A DNA stretch of 64,000 nt from Chthoniobacteraceae bacterium. GTDB lineage: Bacteria; Verrucomicrobiota; Verrucomicrobiia; Chthoniobacterales; Chthoniobacteraceae. Location: NCBI GenBank assembly GCA_947449735.1, contig CANFTB010000026.1, positions 1-64,000 on the forward strand. Direction: 5' to 3'. Position numbers and translations under genes: made by a program. Positions within the stretch are counted from its first letter, which is position 1, and each line of letters starts with the position of its first letter. Below are positions 36,811 through 45,527 of this stretch, piece by piece. The notes beneath the pieces are model-generated. The model saw nothing but the letters and a program-made list of their open reading frames with translations, was not told the origin of the DNA and made no database searches.

Positions 36811-37175
36811 TTGATAATGTGTTGGTTCATTCCGGCGGGCCACAGAACACAAACTAGTTCTCTGGTGTTCTCAATCAATCAAGCCGCGATTGGCGTGGGA
36901 GTTCGGCAGCGCCATCCTGAAAGGTCTCGCCCGGTTTCGGTTTGTTTATGGATGGGTGGACAGAGCCTTGCTCGCGGTTGCGATGGTGCAAAAATCCCCG
37001 CGGTGCGTACAGACCTGTTTTTTTGTGCAGCGCGCCTTTCCGTATCGGAGGGAAGGCTTTTGGGAAGAAAGGTGGGAGCCGTTAGGGGACGCAGTCCTGA
37101 GCGCCGGACAGCTCAACTGTGGGGGGCAAGCGGCAGGCTGAAATCTAGGGCATAGAATATGCTCCCCCCGAGCGC
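36811..37175. other. Divergent gap with a short inverted repeat
   Basis: A 365-bp gap between divergent genes. It carries perfect 7-bp arms AGAACAC (36844-36850) and GTGTTCT (36865-36871) around 14 nt, about 35 bp upstream of the membrane-protein start, where an operator would be expected. No ORF with good codon bias was found. Confidence 0.4.
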
Positions 37176-38096
37176 GTGCCAGTGGAAATTCCCCTTCCCC
37201 AAAGCCCCAGCTTCGATCGTCGCCAATGTTTGATTTGTGGCGACGCCCGGTTAACGCATCTTTTCACCCATAAATCGCATCCTGTGATTGCGTGCGGAGG
37301 GTGCGGCTTGCGTTTCTTGAATCCCCAGCCAAGCAACGAAGAGCTCTCTGCAATTTACACGGAGCACTATTTTTTGAGTTACGACACTGATGCGGGGAGA
37401 GAAAGCGTCAGTTTTCTAAAACGGGCGACTGCGCGTCAGTATTTAGGCGAGATAGAGTCATTTCGGGGATCGTCCTCGGGGCGTTTGCTGGAGGTGGGCT
37501 GCGGGGAGGGCGATTTTTTAGCCGAAGCGGAACAAGTTGGCTTTGAGGTGGAAGGTGTGGAGTATTCCTCCGCCGCTTGCGCCACTGCTAATCGGAGGCT
37601 CAAAAGGGGGCGGGTTCGGCAGGGGGAACTGGAGGGAGCCCAGCTAGCGGCGGAAAGTTTTGATGTCATTGTGCTCAACGATGTGATCGAACACGTCCGT
37701 TCGCCTGCGGTGGTGCTGGGGGAAATTCACCGCCTTCTGAAGCCCGGCGGAACGCTTTTTCTGGCCACGCCCTCCTTGGATTCGTGGAGTGCCAGAATCA
37801 TGGGCCGGCACTGGATGGAGTGGAAGCCCGAGCATTTATCCTACTTCAACCGCGAGAGCATGACGGGGGCCTTGCAGCGCTCCGGCTTTTCCGGAGTGAA
37901 GGTCCAGTCCGGATGGAAGGTTCTCAGTTTTGATTACGTCCACGCTCACTTCGAAAAGTTTCCGGTCGCCGGGGTCACTCCGTTCCTTCGCCTGCTCGGA
38001 AAAATCCTTCCCGCGTTTCTCAGAGGCGCCGCGGTGCGGATCGTTGCCAGCGGAATGAACGTTTTCTGCCGGAAAACTCATGTGGCGTCTGCCTGA
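37176..38096 (+). CDS. Class I SAM methyltransferase with N-terminal zinc ribbon
   Basis: A 306-residue methyltransferase. Two CxxC pairs (CLICGD and CGGCGL) near residues 18-45 form a zinc ribbon, followed by RFLNPQPSNEELSAIY, a pattern common in glycan-locus methyltransferases. The SAM-binding motif is LLEVGCGEGDFL, and motif LNDVIEHV follows. The reading starts at a GTG at 37176; no ATG is close enough to be better. It is transcribed away from the membrane-protein run and has a C-terminal hydrophobic patch (FLRLLGKILPAFL). The substrate is probably a sugar or lipid head group. Confidence 0.85.
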   Translation: MPVEIPLPQSPSFDRRQCLICGDARLTHLFTHKSHPVIACGGCGLRFLNPQPSNEELSAIYTEHYFLSYDTDAGRESVSFLKRATARQYLGEIESFRGSSSGRLLEVGCGEGDFLAEAEQVGFEVEGVEYSSAACATANRRLKRGRVRQGELEGAQLAAESFDVIVLNDVIEHVRSPAVVLGEIHRLLKPGGTLFLATPSLDSWSARIMGRHWMEWKPEHLSYFNRESMTGALQRSGFSGVKVQSGWKVLSFDYVHAHFEKFPVAGVTPFLRLLGKILPAFLRGAAVRIVASGMNVFCRKTHVASA

Positions 38097-38164
38097 AGGT
38101 GCACTTAAGCTAGTGATTCCTGAAAGATAGTGCTTCCAGTTTCTCAATGTGTTTCTGAACAAGT

Positions 38165-38186
38165 TTGTGCCCTTATTGTGCCCTTA
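38165..38186. repeat. Perfect 11-bp tandem duplication
   Basis: TTGTGCCCTTA occurs twice in direct succession in the gap between two methyltransferase genes. It is about 60 bp upstream of the second gene's start, where a regulator could bind, but it may be a chance slippage product. Confidence 0.8.
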
Positions 38187-38244
38187 GGACCCCTCCCTTT
38201 GGTTTTCTGCGATTGCCGCTGAATCTTGGGGTGGGTTTTGAAAA

Positions 38245-39105
38245 ATGAATCTTAGCCGAATCGATACTCTGCTCTCTCTTGGCAAACTTGTCTGCACCAA
38301 GTGCCGGTCTTCTGAGGTGCAAAGACAGGGAGAGGCACGGCTGAGCTGCGACTCCTGCGGAGCGGCGTTCAGGATTCAGCATGGGGTACCCGTGTTTGAA
38401 GAGTGGGAGGGAGAGTCCAGCCAACCCCCGCTGCCCGCCCCCGCTGCGCTGTCTGCACTCGAAGAGAAAAAAAAAGTGGGGTTTGCCGAAAGCCTTTTTT
38501 CCTCTCCAAGGGCTTATCGGAGGCTCGTCGACTTCAAGCACTGGCTGTACGCAGACGCAACGCTCGGGGTTGCTGAGTTTGTGAATGGCCAGGAAGTTTT
38601 GGACGTTGGGTGCGGGCCGGCCGTTGAGGGATATTGGGGGGAGTACGATCCTTCCAAGGCGGCGTCCTATACTGGAATCGACCTGTCCGTGAACTTTGCG
38701 GTCAAGGCAAGCCAAGCCACTCCGTTTCCCTCGACCTTTGTGGCGGGGTCTGCGACGAAACTGCCTTTTGCCGACCAGTCTTTCGACACCTCCATCCTGG
38801 GATTCACCCTTCATCATGTGGCGGAGCCGCCCGAGGAGTTAATGCGCGAGGTCTTGCGGGTGACCCGCAAGTGGATCGTGATTTTCGACCATTTAGCCCA
38901 CGACTGGTCGGTGCCCCGTGCCATCCAGAATCTTTACTGGCGCAATATGGACGGCGGTTTCCACTATCTTCAAAAAGGCGCGTGGGACGCTTTGTTGGCT
39001 TCATGCGAGACCGAGAAAGAATTGCGCACGGGCGCAATTTTCGGCCACGTGCTCAAAAAAGTGGTGCGATTAAACCAGTCAGCAAAGTCGGGGGGGGCGA
39101 GGTGA
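38245..39105 (+). CDS. Class I SAM methyltransferase with Trm112-like N-terminal zinc finger
   Basis: A 286-residue protein. The N-terminal 45 residues hold two CxxC pairs (CTKC and CDSC) and end in IQHGVPVFEE, as in small Trm112-like zinc domains. A linker follows, then the SAM-binding motif VLDVGCGPAVEGYW and ILGFTLHHV. This fold methylates small molecules or sugars. The ATG is preceded by GGGTGGGTTTTGAAAA. It is 148 bp after the previous methyltransferase gene and 175 bp before the transaldolase gene, all on the plus strand. Confidence 0.8.
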   Translation: MNLSRIDTLLSLGKLVCTKCRSSEVQRQGEARLSCDSCGAAFRIQHGVPVFEEWEGESSQPPLPAPAALSALEEKKKVGFAESLFSSPRAYRRLVDFKHWLYADATLGVAEFVNGQEVLDVGCGPAVEGYWGEYDPSKAASYTGIDLSVNFAVKASQATPFPSTFVAGSATKLPFADQSFDTSILGFTLHHVAEPPEELMREVLRVTRKWIVIFDHLAHDWSVPRAIQNLYWRNMDGGFHYLQKGAWDALLASCETEKELRTGAIFGHVLKKVVRLNQSAKSGGAR

Positions 39106-39280
39106 ATTTTCCAGAGGAAGGGTCGCGCTCCTTGATCGGTGCTGTGTCTCAGCCGCTTTTTGGGGCGCCTTGCGCCGTCGGGCGGCGTGAATCTGCTGGG
39201 CATTTCTATTTTTTATTCGAGTGAACCCATAGCAAAGCATTCCACGGAGCCTCAGACGAAACGCACCACCCGCAATTTAT

Positions 39281-39997
39281 ATGCTTCAAAATCTGAATAT
39301 TGAAATTTATGCCGACGGAGCCGACCGGAATGGCATGTTGGAATTGTACGCGAATCCTTTGATCAAGGGCCTCACGACCAACCCCACCCTGATGCGGCGT
39401 GCGGGGATATCCGACTACGAGGGGTTTGCAAGGAGCGTGCTCGAGGTGATCCGTGAAAAGCCGATCTCCTTCGAAGTGTTTTCAGACGATTTTGCAGAGA
39501 TGCGGCGCGAGGCGCTGAAAATTGCCGCCTGGCAGGAAAACGTATTTGTGAAGATTCCTGTGACCAACACGCTGGGCGAAAGCAGCGTGCCGCTCATTCG
39601 CGACCTTGCACGCGAGGGGGTCCAGTTGAATGTGACCGCTCTTCTGACTTTGGACCAGGTTCGAGGGGTCGCCTCTGCCTTGGATGCCAGGGTCGCGTCC
39701 GTAGTATCATTGTTTGCGGGAAGAATTGCCGATACAGGAAGAGATCCCGTGCCCATGGTAGCGGAATCGCTTCAGGCGCTGGCCACGCTTCCCAAGGCGC
39801 GCCTGCTTTGGGCGAGTGTGCGAGAGGTGCTCAACATTTACCAAGCGGATCAGGCGGGTGCTCAGATCGTCACTGTGCCGCATGACATCCTGGCGAAGGC
39901 CATTGCCTTTGCGGGTATGGACCTGGCCGCATTATCGCTAGATACGGTCAAAATGTTCGCCAAGGATGCGGCTTCAGCCGGTTTCGCCCTTCGATAG
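39281..39997 (+). CDS. Transaldolase-family aldolase (TalC/fructose-6-phosphate aldolase-like)
   Basis: A 238-residue class I aldolase of the short transaldolase group. The motifs IYADGADRN and KGLTTNPTLM are in place, the Schiff-base lysine is K91 in VFVKIPVT, and VQLNVTALLTLDQV follows. Short forms act as fructose-6-phosphate aldolase or transaldolase. Inside a glycan locus a specialised role is likely, for example making or splitting a heptulose or deoxy-ketose phosphate. It is 18 bp upstream of a large membrane-protein gene. Confidence 0.85.
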   Translation: MLQNLNIEIYADGADRNGMLELYANPLIKGLTTNPTLMRRAGISDYEGFARSVLEVIREKPISFEVFSDDFAEMRREALKIAAWQENVFVKIPVTNTLGESSVPLIRDLAREGVQLNVTALLTLDQVRGVASALDARVASVVSLFAGRIADTGRDPVPMVAESLQALATLPKARLLWASVREVLNIYQADQAGAQIVTVPHDILAKAIAFAGMDLAALSLDTVKMFAKDAASAGFALR

Positions 39998-40015
39998 CGG
40001 TCGCGCGCATCTTCC

Positions 40016-41977
40016 ATGAGCACGCGTACCAAAAAAAAGGCTGCAACCGCCGAATCCTTGCCTGCCGCCGGCGCCGATCCAACCCGACTGAGGCTCTGGC
40101 TGGCAGCGGGGGTTGCGGCTTTCTTTGTCCTTCATTATTTTCATATTGTGGGATCCCTGGGGGTTCCTGCCTTCACAAAGGCCGACCCCGTCGAGTTTTA
40201 TTCCAGCTTTCGATTCGATGAAATTCGTAGCGATGTCTCGGACCACTACGGCTTTTACAATCTCCTGACAGATGCTTTTTTTGCGGGTCGGACTGATTTG
40301 CTTTTAGATCCAGACCCAAAACTGAAGGCGCTGCAAAACCCTCTGGACCCGCAGCAAAACGGCGGGATCAGGATGCACGATCTGTCGTACTTCAACGGTC
40401 GGTACTACATGTATTTCGGGCCGACTCCCGCTTTGGTTCTGTTCGCGCCGTTTCGTTTACTGGGAATGGGCAAGATTACCGAACCTTATGCCGTTGCCCT
40501 TGCCGCGTCTGGGTGTCTTGTCGTCTCGATCCTGATACTGTTTCAGTTGTTGAAGGTCTCGAAGGTGAATCCGGGGCCTGTTTCCTTTACCCTTGGGCTG
40601 GTTTTCTTGGGGGCCGGAGGACTCGTTTCGTATACCCTGTGCCGCCCGATCGTCTATGAGGTGGCGATTGTTACCGGAGCTCTTTTTTCCCTGCTTTCGA
40701 TTCTATTTGCTGTGATGGCATTGCAGCGCACTCGAAGGATGCTTGGGCATCTTGGCGGGGCTGGTTTGTGCGTCGCTCTTGCGGCGGGTTGCCGTCCCAA
40801 TTTGATTGTGCAGGCCGCTCCCTTTTTCGCCCTCGTTTTTGGGCTGTTGGTTTGGGGTCGAAAGCTCACCCGTGGGACTTGGCGGGACCTCGCTGGTGTG
40901 ACGGTGCCATGCGTCTGCGGTATCTTAATGCTTTTATCCTATAACCGCTGCCGTTTCGGCGGTTTTTTCGAGTTCGGTAATACCTACCAGTTGCTGGGGA
41001 ATATTGAACCGCACATCCAACTGGGCTGGAGAAATCTCTCTTATCTTGTCCCTAACTTGTTCAATTATTTCCTAAACGGGCCGAGTTTTGAAGTGGGATT
41101 TCCCTTTCTAACCCCCCGGGTGGGATGGTTTCCCAGTTTTTTGAGCGATATTTACCGCGCGCGCGAAGCCAGCACGGGGCTTTTCTGGTGCTGCCCCGGC
41201 CTGCTTGGAGCTCTTACGCTCGGCTGCGTTGCCCCTCGGGGGGCGCGTGCGTTTGTCTCCCAGCCGGCCTGGCTTTACCTTGTGGCCTCTGGGGGGGCGT
41301 GCCTGCTCTTTTCCGGTGTGTTGCTCCACATGGTCACGATGCGCTACCTGCTGGACTTTGCGCTTCCGCTCCATGTGGCGGCTGTTTTTGCGATGCTTTC
41401 GCTGTCCGAAGCCTGCAAGGAAGATCTTTCCAGGCGTCTTGCCGTGGGACTCTCCCGTGCGATGGGCGGCTGCTGTCTGTTTGTCTATTTTTTCTTCGGC
41501 TTTTCGGGATATTACAATCTCCCCAAAACGGTCAGTCCCCAGAGTTTTTTTGAGTGGGAGGATTTTTTCTCACCGGTATCGAACTGGGCTTATTCTCCCA
41601 GTCCGGCCGAGCCGTTTAAACTGTTGGAGGTGCTCGCTCCAAGCGGTCAGGCGCGCACCAGCGACGGTCGAGATGCGTTCCTGTTTGGCCCGAAACCCGC
41701 CTACGTGCGTCTGCTGAGCGGAAAAAGCGGAAAGCTCCAGTTTTCCTCCGGCGTGATGCCTGTGAACGGCTCGAGCGATTGCATTTTGAGCTGCGGAACC
41801 TGGACGAGTGCTCCGTTTTACACCGGTTCAGGCAGGAATCTGGACATTGAAATCCCGATTTCCGCGGGCTTGAACCGGGTGGAGATTCGCTCCAAGGCGC
41901 CTGCTTCCGCCCCTCACCAGCCTCCGCCGCTGTCGGCCCTCATTGCTCCCCGTCTGACGTTCGCGCCGGCGCCGTAA
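40016..41977 (+). CDS. Multi-spanning membrane protein, possibly a GT-C-type transferase
   Basis: A 653-residue protein with about ten membrane helices between residues 30 and 500 (for example LWLAAGVAAFFVLHYF, PYAVALAASGCLVVSIL and LAGVTVPCVCGILMLL). The first large loop between helices 1 and 2 holds acidic residues (TKADPVEFYSS) as in GT-C enzymes that use polyprenyl-phosphate sugars. The last 120 residues form a soluble beta-rich domain, predicted to be periplasmic. Not a family I recognise. It is last in a plus-strand run and meets the minus-strand operon tail to tail across 30 bp. Confidence 0.75.
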   Translation: MSTRTKKKAATAESLPAAGADPTRLRLWLAAGVAAFFVLHYFHIVGSLGVPAFTKADPVEFYSSFRFDEIRSDVSDHYGFYNLLTDAFFAGRTDLLLDPDPKLKALQNPLDPQQNGGIRMHDLSYFNGRYYMYFGPTPALVLFAPFRLLGMGKITEPYAVALAASGCLVVSILILFQLLKVSKVNPGPVSFTLGLVFLGAGGLVSYTLCRPIVYEVAIVTGALFSLLSILFAVMALQRTRRMLGHLGGAGLCVALAAGCRPNLIVQAAPFFALVFGLLVWGRKLTRGTWRDLAGVTVPCVCGILMLLSYNRCRFGGFFEFGNTYQLLGNIEPHIQLGWRNLSYLVPNLFNYFLNGPSFEVGFPFLTPRVGWFPSFLSDIYRAREASTGLFWCCPGLLGALTLGCVAPRGARAFVSQPAWLYLVASGGACLLFSGVLLHMVTMRYLLDFALPLHVAAVFAMLSLSEACKEDLSRRLAVGLSRAMGGCCLFVYFFFGFSGYYNLPKTVSPQSFFEWEDFFSPVSNWAYSPSPAEPFKLLEVLAPSGQARTSDGRDAFLFGPKPAYVRLLSGKSGKLQFSSGVMPVNGSSDCILSCGTWTSAPFYTGSGRNLDIEIPISAGLNRVEIRSKAPASAPHQPPPLSALIAPRLTFAPAP

Positions 41978-42007
41978 GAATCTCTGGGATTCAATGCCAG
42001 GCGGTTT

Positions 42008-42754
42008 TTATGGACGGCGGAGAATTGCGTATTTCCACCAGGCCCGGATCCAGGTGGGCGGATCCGCCAGAGTGCGGATTTTTTTGCCCTCGTTGAAATC
42101 CCTCGAAACGTATTGAACGGGGACTTCCAGCGGCTTGTGGCCGGCCCGGGTCAGTTTGATAACCAGTTCCCAGTCAAAGTCAAAGCGGTTGCATTCGAAG
42201 TTTAACCCGTCCAGACAGCTTCTGCGGAACACCTTGAACATGGTGAACGGATCCGTCATGCGGCAGCCCAGCGTGATGTTCAGCAACTGTGTGAACACGA
42301 CATGAGCCGCGTTGTAAATGGGCGCCATGTAGGACTTGGAGGAAAACGTGCGCATGCCGCCGCGCTTGGTGTGGCGACTTCCGAGGACGAAATTTGTCTG
42401 CCCCTTCAGAATCGGCTCCAAAACCTTCGGGTAGTCCTCGATCCGATATTCCAAATCGGCGTCCTGAAAGAGGATAATGTCGCCCGTGGCCTCCTCAAGA
42501 GCGCGCCTTGCCGCGTGGCCCTTGCCTCGGGCGACCTCTTCAAACACGATTTGCACCCCCGGACTGCCTTCAAACCCTCGGACGACTTCCCGGGTCCCGT
42601 CCGTGGAGTTGCTTTCCACGATGATGATCTGGAGCGAAATCCCGAGAATGCGCTGAGAGAGCAGCGTCTCGATGACCTCCCTTGCGGTTTTTGCCTCGTT
42701 ATAGATTGGCAAAATGACTGAAACGACGGTGTCCCTTTGGGGTGGAGGTGTCAT
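42008..42754 (-). CDS. GT2 glycosyltransferase (DPM1-like, soluble)
   Basis: A GT-A enzyme of 248 residues. It starts VVSVILPIYNEAKTA, has the acidic nucleotide-sugar motif LFQDADLEYRIEDY and GSRHTKRGG, and lacks membrane helices, like polyprenyl-phosphate sugar synthases of the Dpm1 group. It probably makes a lipid-linked sugar used by one of the membrane transferases of the locus. The ATG at 42754 is favoured over a TTG at 42772. It is the last gene of the nine-gene minus-strand operon, directly after the nucleotidyltransferase. Confidence 0.8.
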   Translation of the reverse strand: MTPPPQRDTVVSVILPIYNEAKTAREVIETLLSQRILGISLQIIIVESNSTDGTREVVRGFEGSPGVQIVFEEVARGKGHAARRALEEATGDIILFQDADLEYRIEDYPKVLEPILKGQTNFVLGSRHTKRGGMRTFSSKSYMAPIYNAAHVVFTQLLNITLGCRMTDPFTMFKVFRRSCLDGLNFECNRFDFDWELVIKLTRAGHKPLEVPVQYVSRDFNEGKKIRTLADPPTWIRAWWKYAILRRP

Positions 42755-42773
42755 CGAGAGGGGCTGGTGCAAC

Positions 42774-43493
42774 TTAACAAGAGGGCAGGGCGCTCAGATA
42801 CGCCTCGGTTTCCTTGAGTCCGGAGGGGGAGCCGATCTCATAAAACCTCTCGGTCACTTCAATCGACCCGAGAAGCCCCTTAAGGGAAAGGGTGTGGAAC
42901 AGGTCTGCCAAATCTGCGGGCTGGTCTTTGGGGAGGGCCGACAACAGGTCTGCTGAAAGCATGCTTAAACCATAGTCTATATGTTGCATTTCAGGAGATG
43001 GATTGCGTTTGTTATACTCGAGCAAACATCCCTCCTGATAGCAAACATTGCTGCCGTCCCAGCGGCCTTGATTTTTAAGGACGGTCATCAGGGCGGGCTT
43101 TTCCTGGGTAATATACGCGTCGTGCACCGCCCGGAAGGAAATCGGAAGATACGAGTCGCCGTAGCAAACCATGAAGTTTTCCCCAAGGTGCGGCAGTGCC
43201 TGCAACAAGGCGCCTGCCGTGCCTTTAAGTGTCGGACCATCATCCACGCAGGTGACATCCAGGCCGAAGGCCTCCCCGCCTCCTACTGCTGCCACCACCT
43301 GCTCTCCGAGATATCCAAGGCACAGAACGACCTTTTGAAAGCCCTGTTCCTGGAACTGGCGGAGTTGGTGGAAAAGGAACGGCTCTCCCGCAACCTCCAC
43401 CAACGCCTTAGGAATGGTCTCGGTGAGCGGTCTCAAGCGGGTGGCGAGGCCTCCTGCCAGAACCGCGATCGCGGGTGGAAACGCACTTTGCAT
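42774..43493 (-). CDS. hddC: HddC-like sugar-1-phosphate nucleotidyltransferase
   Basis: A 239-residue nucleotidyltransferase with the activation loop VLAGGLATRLRPLT and the lysine in PKALVEVAG, the metal site VCYGDSYLPI, and FYEIGSPSGLKETE near the end. It matches the pattern of HddC (D-glycero-alpha-D-manno-heptose-1-phosphate guanylyltransferase) and of related short glucose-1-phosphate nucleotidyltransferases. The HddA-like kinase gene lies 9 bp upstream, which favours the heptose assignment. Final proof needs the substrate. Confidence 0.75.
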   Translation of the reverse strand: MQSAFPPAIAVLAGGLATRLRPLTETIPKALVEVAGEPFLFHQLRQFQEQGFQKVVLCLGYLGEQVVAAVGGGEAFGLDVTCVDDGPTLKGTAGALLQALPHLGENFMVCYGDSYLPISFRAVHDAYITQEKPALMTVLKNQGRWDGSNVCYQEGCLLEYNKRNPSPEMQHIDYGLSMLSADLLSALPKDQPADLADLFHTLSLKGLLGSIEVTERFYEIGSPSGLKETEAYLSALPSC

Positions 43494-43502
43494 CAGGCTG
43501 TC

Positions 43503-44486
43503 TCAGTTCTGGGCGATGATCTTGGTCCCTTCAAAATCAAAGCGGAACCGGACCTCCTGCAACCCCGCCTGTCGCATGGCATGCCGGAGGGTCGTCTTGT
43601 CGTTTGCATAGAACATGAGGAATCCTCCTCCCCCGGCTCCGATGAGCTTCCCTCCCAGTGCCCCGTGCTTCATCGCGTGATCGTACCATGCGTTGATGTG
43701 GGAGTTGCTCATCCCGGAAGAGCGGTTCTTCTTCCGCTGCCAGTGCAGGTCCATCAGGCGCGCGAACTCCTCCAGATCTCCGGACTCGAGGCATTTGAGC
43801 GAGCGAAGTCCGAGGTCCTTGGTGAAATGCAGGTTGTCCAGCATCTCGGAATCGTTCGCCTGAGATTTCTCATGCTGGTCTTTGAGGATCGAGGACGCGC
43901 TCCGGGAATAGCCGGTGAAAAATAGGAGAAGATTATCCTCAAGGTTGAACAGGGTTTCCTCGGGAATCTGACAGTGTCTGTACTCCACTTTTCCGTCCGG
44001 ATGAAATGTGAAAGCCGTGATGCCTCCGATGGCCGATATGTACTGGTCCTGCTTGCCAACCGGTTCGTTGAGTCTTTCAATCTCAATGTGGCAGGCCTGT
44101 TCTGCCAGGTCGGCGGGAGAAAGAATGCTTTTGTTTTTTGTGTGCAGTGCTTTCAGGAGTGCCGTGGTGAAGCTTCCCGAAGACCCCAAGCCGGTTCCAC
44201 CGGGAATGTCTGCCATCGACGAGATTTCGAGGTGAGGCTCCGTGGTGTTGGTGAGTTTGAGCGCTTCGCGTACGATGGGGTGTTCGATGTCGTCCACGCG
44301 TTGGACCCGCTCCAGCTTTGAATACTTGATGATGATTTCCTCCTGAAACGTCCGGTGGATGGTCAGGTAGATATACTTGTCGATCGCTGCGGCGACCAAA
44401 AAACCGCCGTGTTCGCGGTAGTAAGAGGGAAGGTCGGTGCCGCCGCCGCCGAGCGACACGCGGAGGGGGGATCGCGAGATAATCAT
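43503..44486 (-). CDS. hddA: HddA-like GHMP sugar kinase
   Basis: A 327-residue GHMP kinase. The start IISRSPLRVSLGGGGTDLPSY (split here as SRSPLRVSLGGGGTDLP) carries the substrate loop of heptose kinases. The ATP loop is GGTGLGSSGSFTTALL, and GKLIGAGGGGFLMFY is the third motif. HddA phosphorylates heptose-7-phosphate at C1, and HddC then attaches GMP. The two adjacent genes are 9 bp apart. GmhA and GmhB, which would complete GDP-heptose synthesis, are not in the window. Fucose and other sugar kinases of the same fold are the main alternative. Confidence 0.8.
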   Translation of the reverse strand: MIISRSPLRVSLGGGGTDLPSYYREHGGFLVAAAIDKYIYLTIHRTFQEEIIIKYSKLERVQRVDDIEHPIVREALKLTNTTEPHLEISSMADIPGGTGLGSSGSFTTALLKALHTKNKSILSPADLAEQACHIEIERLNEPVGKQDQYISAIGGITAFTFHPDGKVEYRHCQIPEETLFNLEDNLLLFFTGYSRSASSILKDQHEKSQANDSEMLDNLHFTKDLGLRSLKCLESGDLEEFARLMDLHWQRKKNRSSGMSNSHINAWYDHAMKHGALGGKLIGAGGGGFLMFYANDKTTLRHAMRQAGLQEVRFRFDFEGTKIIAQN

Positions 44487-44493
44487 AAAGTGT

Positions 44494-45516
44494 CTAAGCC
44501 GTGCCTGGCGGCCTCGCCCAAGTGAAACCGCTTTTCGTATAGATTGTCTCTACGATTTCTAATGTTCGAATATTTTGTTCGAACGCCTCGTTCCCGGAAA
44601 AGGGTTTTTGGATGTCTTCTTGGAACGACTCTAGTTCCGCCGCCCACGACTGGTCTCCCCTGGGATATTCCCAGGAGGTTGTTTCCGGAGGGCCCATCTC
44701 GGGAAGCATCTTGTACCAGATGACCTTTTCGAGGCCGTAACTCCCGCCAAGCCCTTCAATGGAGATCTTTCCATCACGACCGTAGACCTCTAGGGAGAAA
44801 AGATTTTTCCACTCCGTGCAGCTGACGTGCAGCCAAGCTGTCTGCCCTGCCGGTGTGCGGAGTGAGAGGAAGGCATTGTCGTCGACAGCCATTTTCCAGA
44901 ACGAGGTGCAGGCGTGCCCTTCAATAAGGGAGAACTCGCCCAGGAACCACCCCGCCAGATCGATCAGGTGCACGCCTTGGTCAATGAGCTCGCCTCCGCC
45001 TGAGAGCGCGGGATCGGCCCGCCATTCCGTCTCGTAACCGACCCGCCCGCCATGGCCGTACCGGCCCCTGAGAAACATCAGCGGGCCTAAGATCCCGGAA
45101 TCAACAAGCTTCCGTGCCTTTTGGATCGCTGGATGAAAGCGGTGGTTGTAACCGACTCCGACGCGGAGCTCTCGGGCTTCCGCCACTTGAAGCATCTCTC
45201 TCAATTCGGTGGAGTGGAGGCCGCCGGGCTTCTCCACCAAAACATGCTTTCCAGCCTTCAAACAACTTAACGCAACTGGCCCGAGCGCAGCATTGGTGGC
45301 GGCAACGATCACCAGTGAAACCGACTCAGACGCGAGCATCGCGCCCAAGTCAGACACGGCCTCGCAACCCGGGAATTTGCCCGCCAGTGCAGAAGCATTC
45401 TTAAGGTTGGTGTCGCAGGCAAAACGCAGCTGGCCGGGGCGGAGCGCTCCGGCCCGCTTGTTGCCAATGAGTCCGCAGCCGACGATTGCGACGCCGAGTG
45501 GATGTTGTGTTTTCAT
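44494..45516 (-). CDS. Gfo/Idh/MocA-family oxidoreductase
   Basis: A 340-residue NAD(P)-dependent oxidoreductase. The Rossmann turn is VAIVGCGLIGNKRAGAL, the VEKPGG motif holds the conserved Lys of the catalytic region, and GVGYNHRFHP and LIDQGVHLIDLA are further family marks. These enzymes oxidise or reduce hydroxyl or keto groups of sugars and inositols, often as nucleotide derivatives. It is 7 bp upstream of the HddA-like kinase gene. It may form a keto-sugar for later modification by the locus. Confidence 0.85.
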   Translation of the reverse strand: MKTQHPLGVAIVGCGLIGNKRAGALRPGQLRFACDTNLKNASALAGKFPGCEAVSDLGAMLASESVSLVIVAATNAALGPVALSCLKAGKHVLVEKPGGLHSTELREMLQVAEARELRVGVGYNHRFHPAIQKARKLVDSGILGPLMFLRGRYGHGGRVGYETEWRADPALSGGGELIDQGVHLIDLAGWFLGEFSLIEGHACTSFWKMAVDDNAFLSLRTPAGQTAWLHVSCTEWKNLFSLEVYGRDGKISIEGLGGSYGLEKVIWYKMLPEMGPPETTSWEYPRGDQSWAAELESFQEDIQKPFSGNEAFEQNIRTLEIVETIYTKSGFTWARPPGTA

Positions 45517-45527
45517 GCGAATCCGGG

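Noticed and set aside
42774-44486. The kinase and nucleotidyltransferase as an ordinary glucose or fucose salvage pair
   Set aside because: The kinase loop and adjacency fit the HddA/HddC type better, though this is not excluded.
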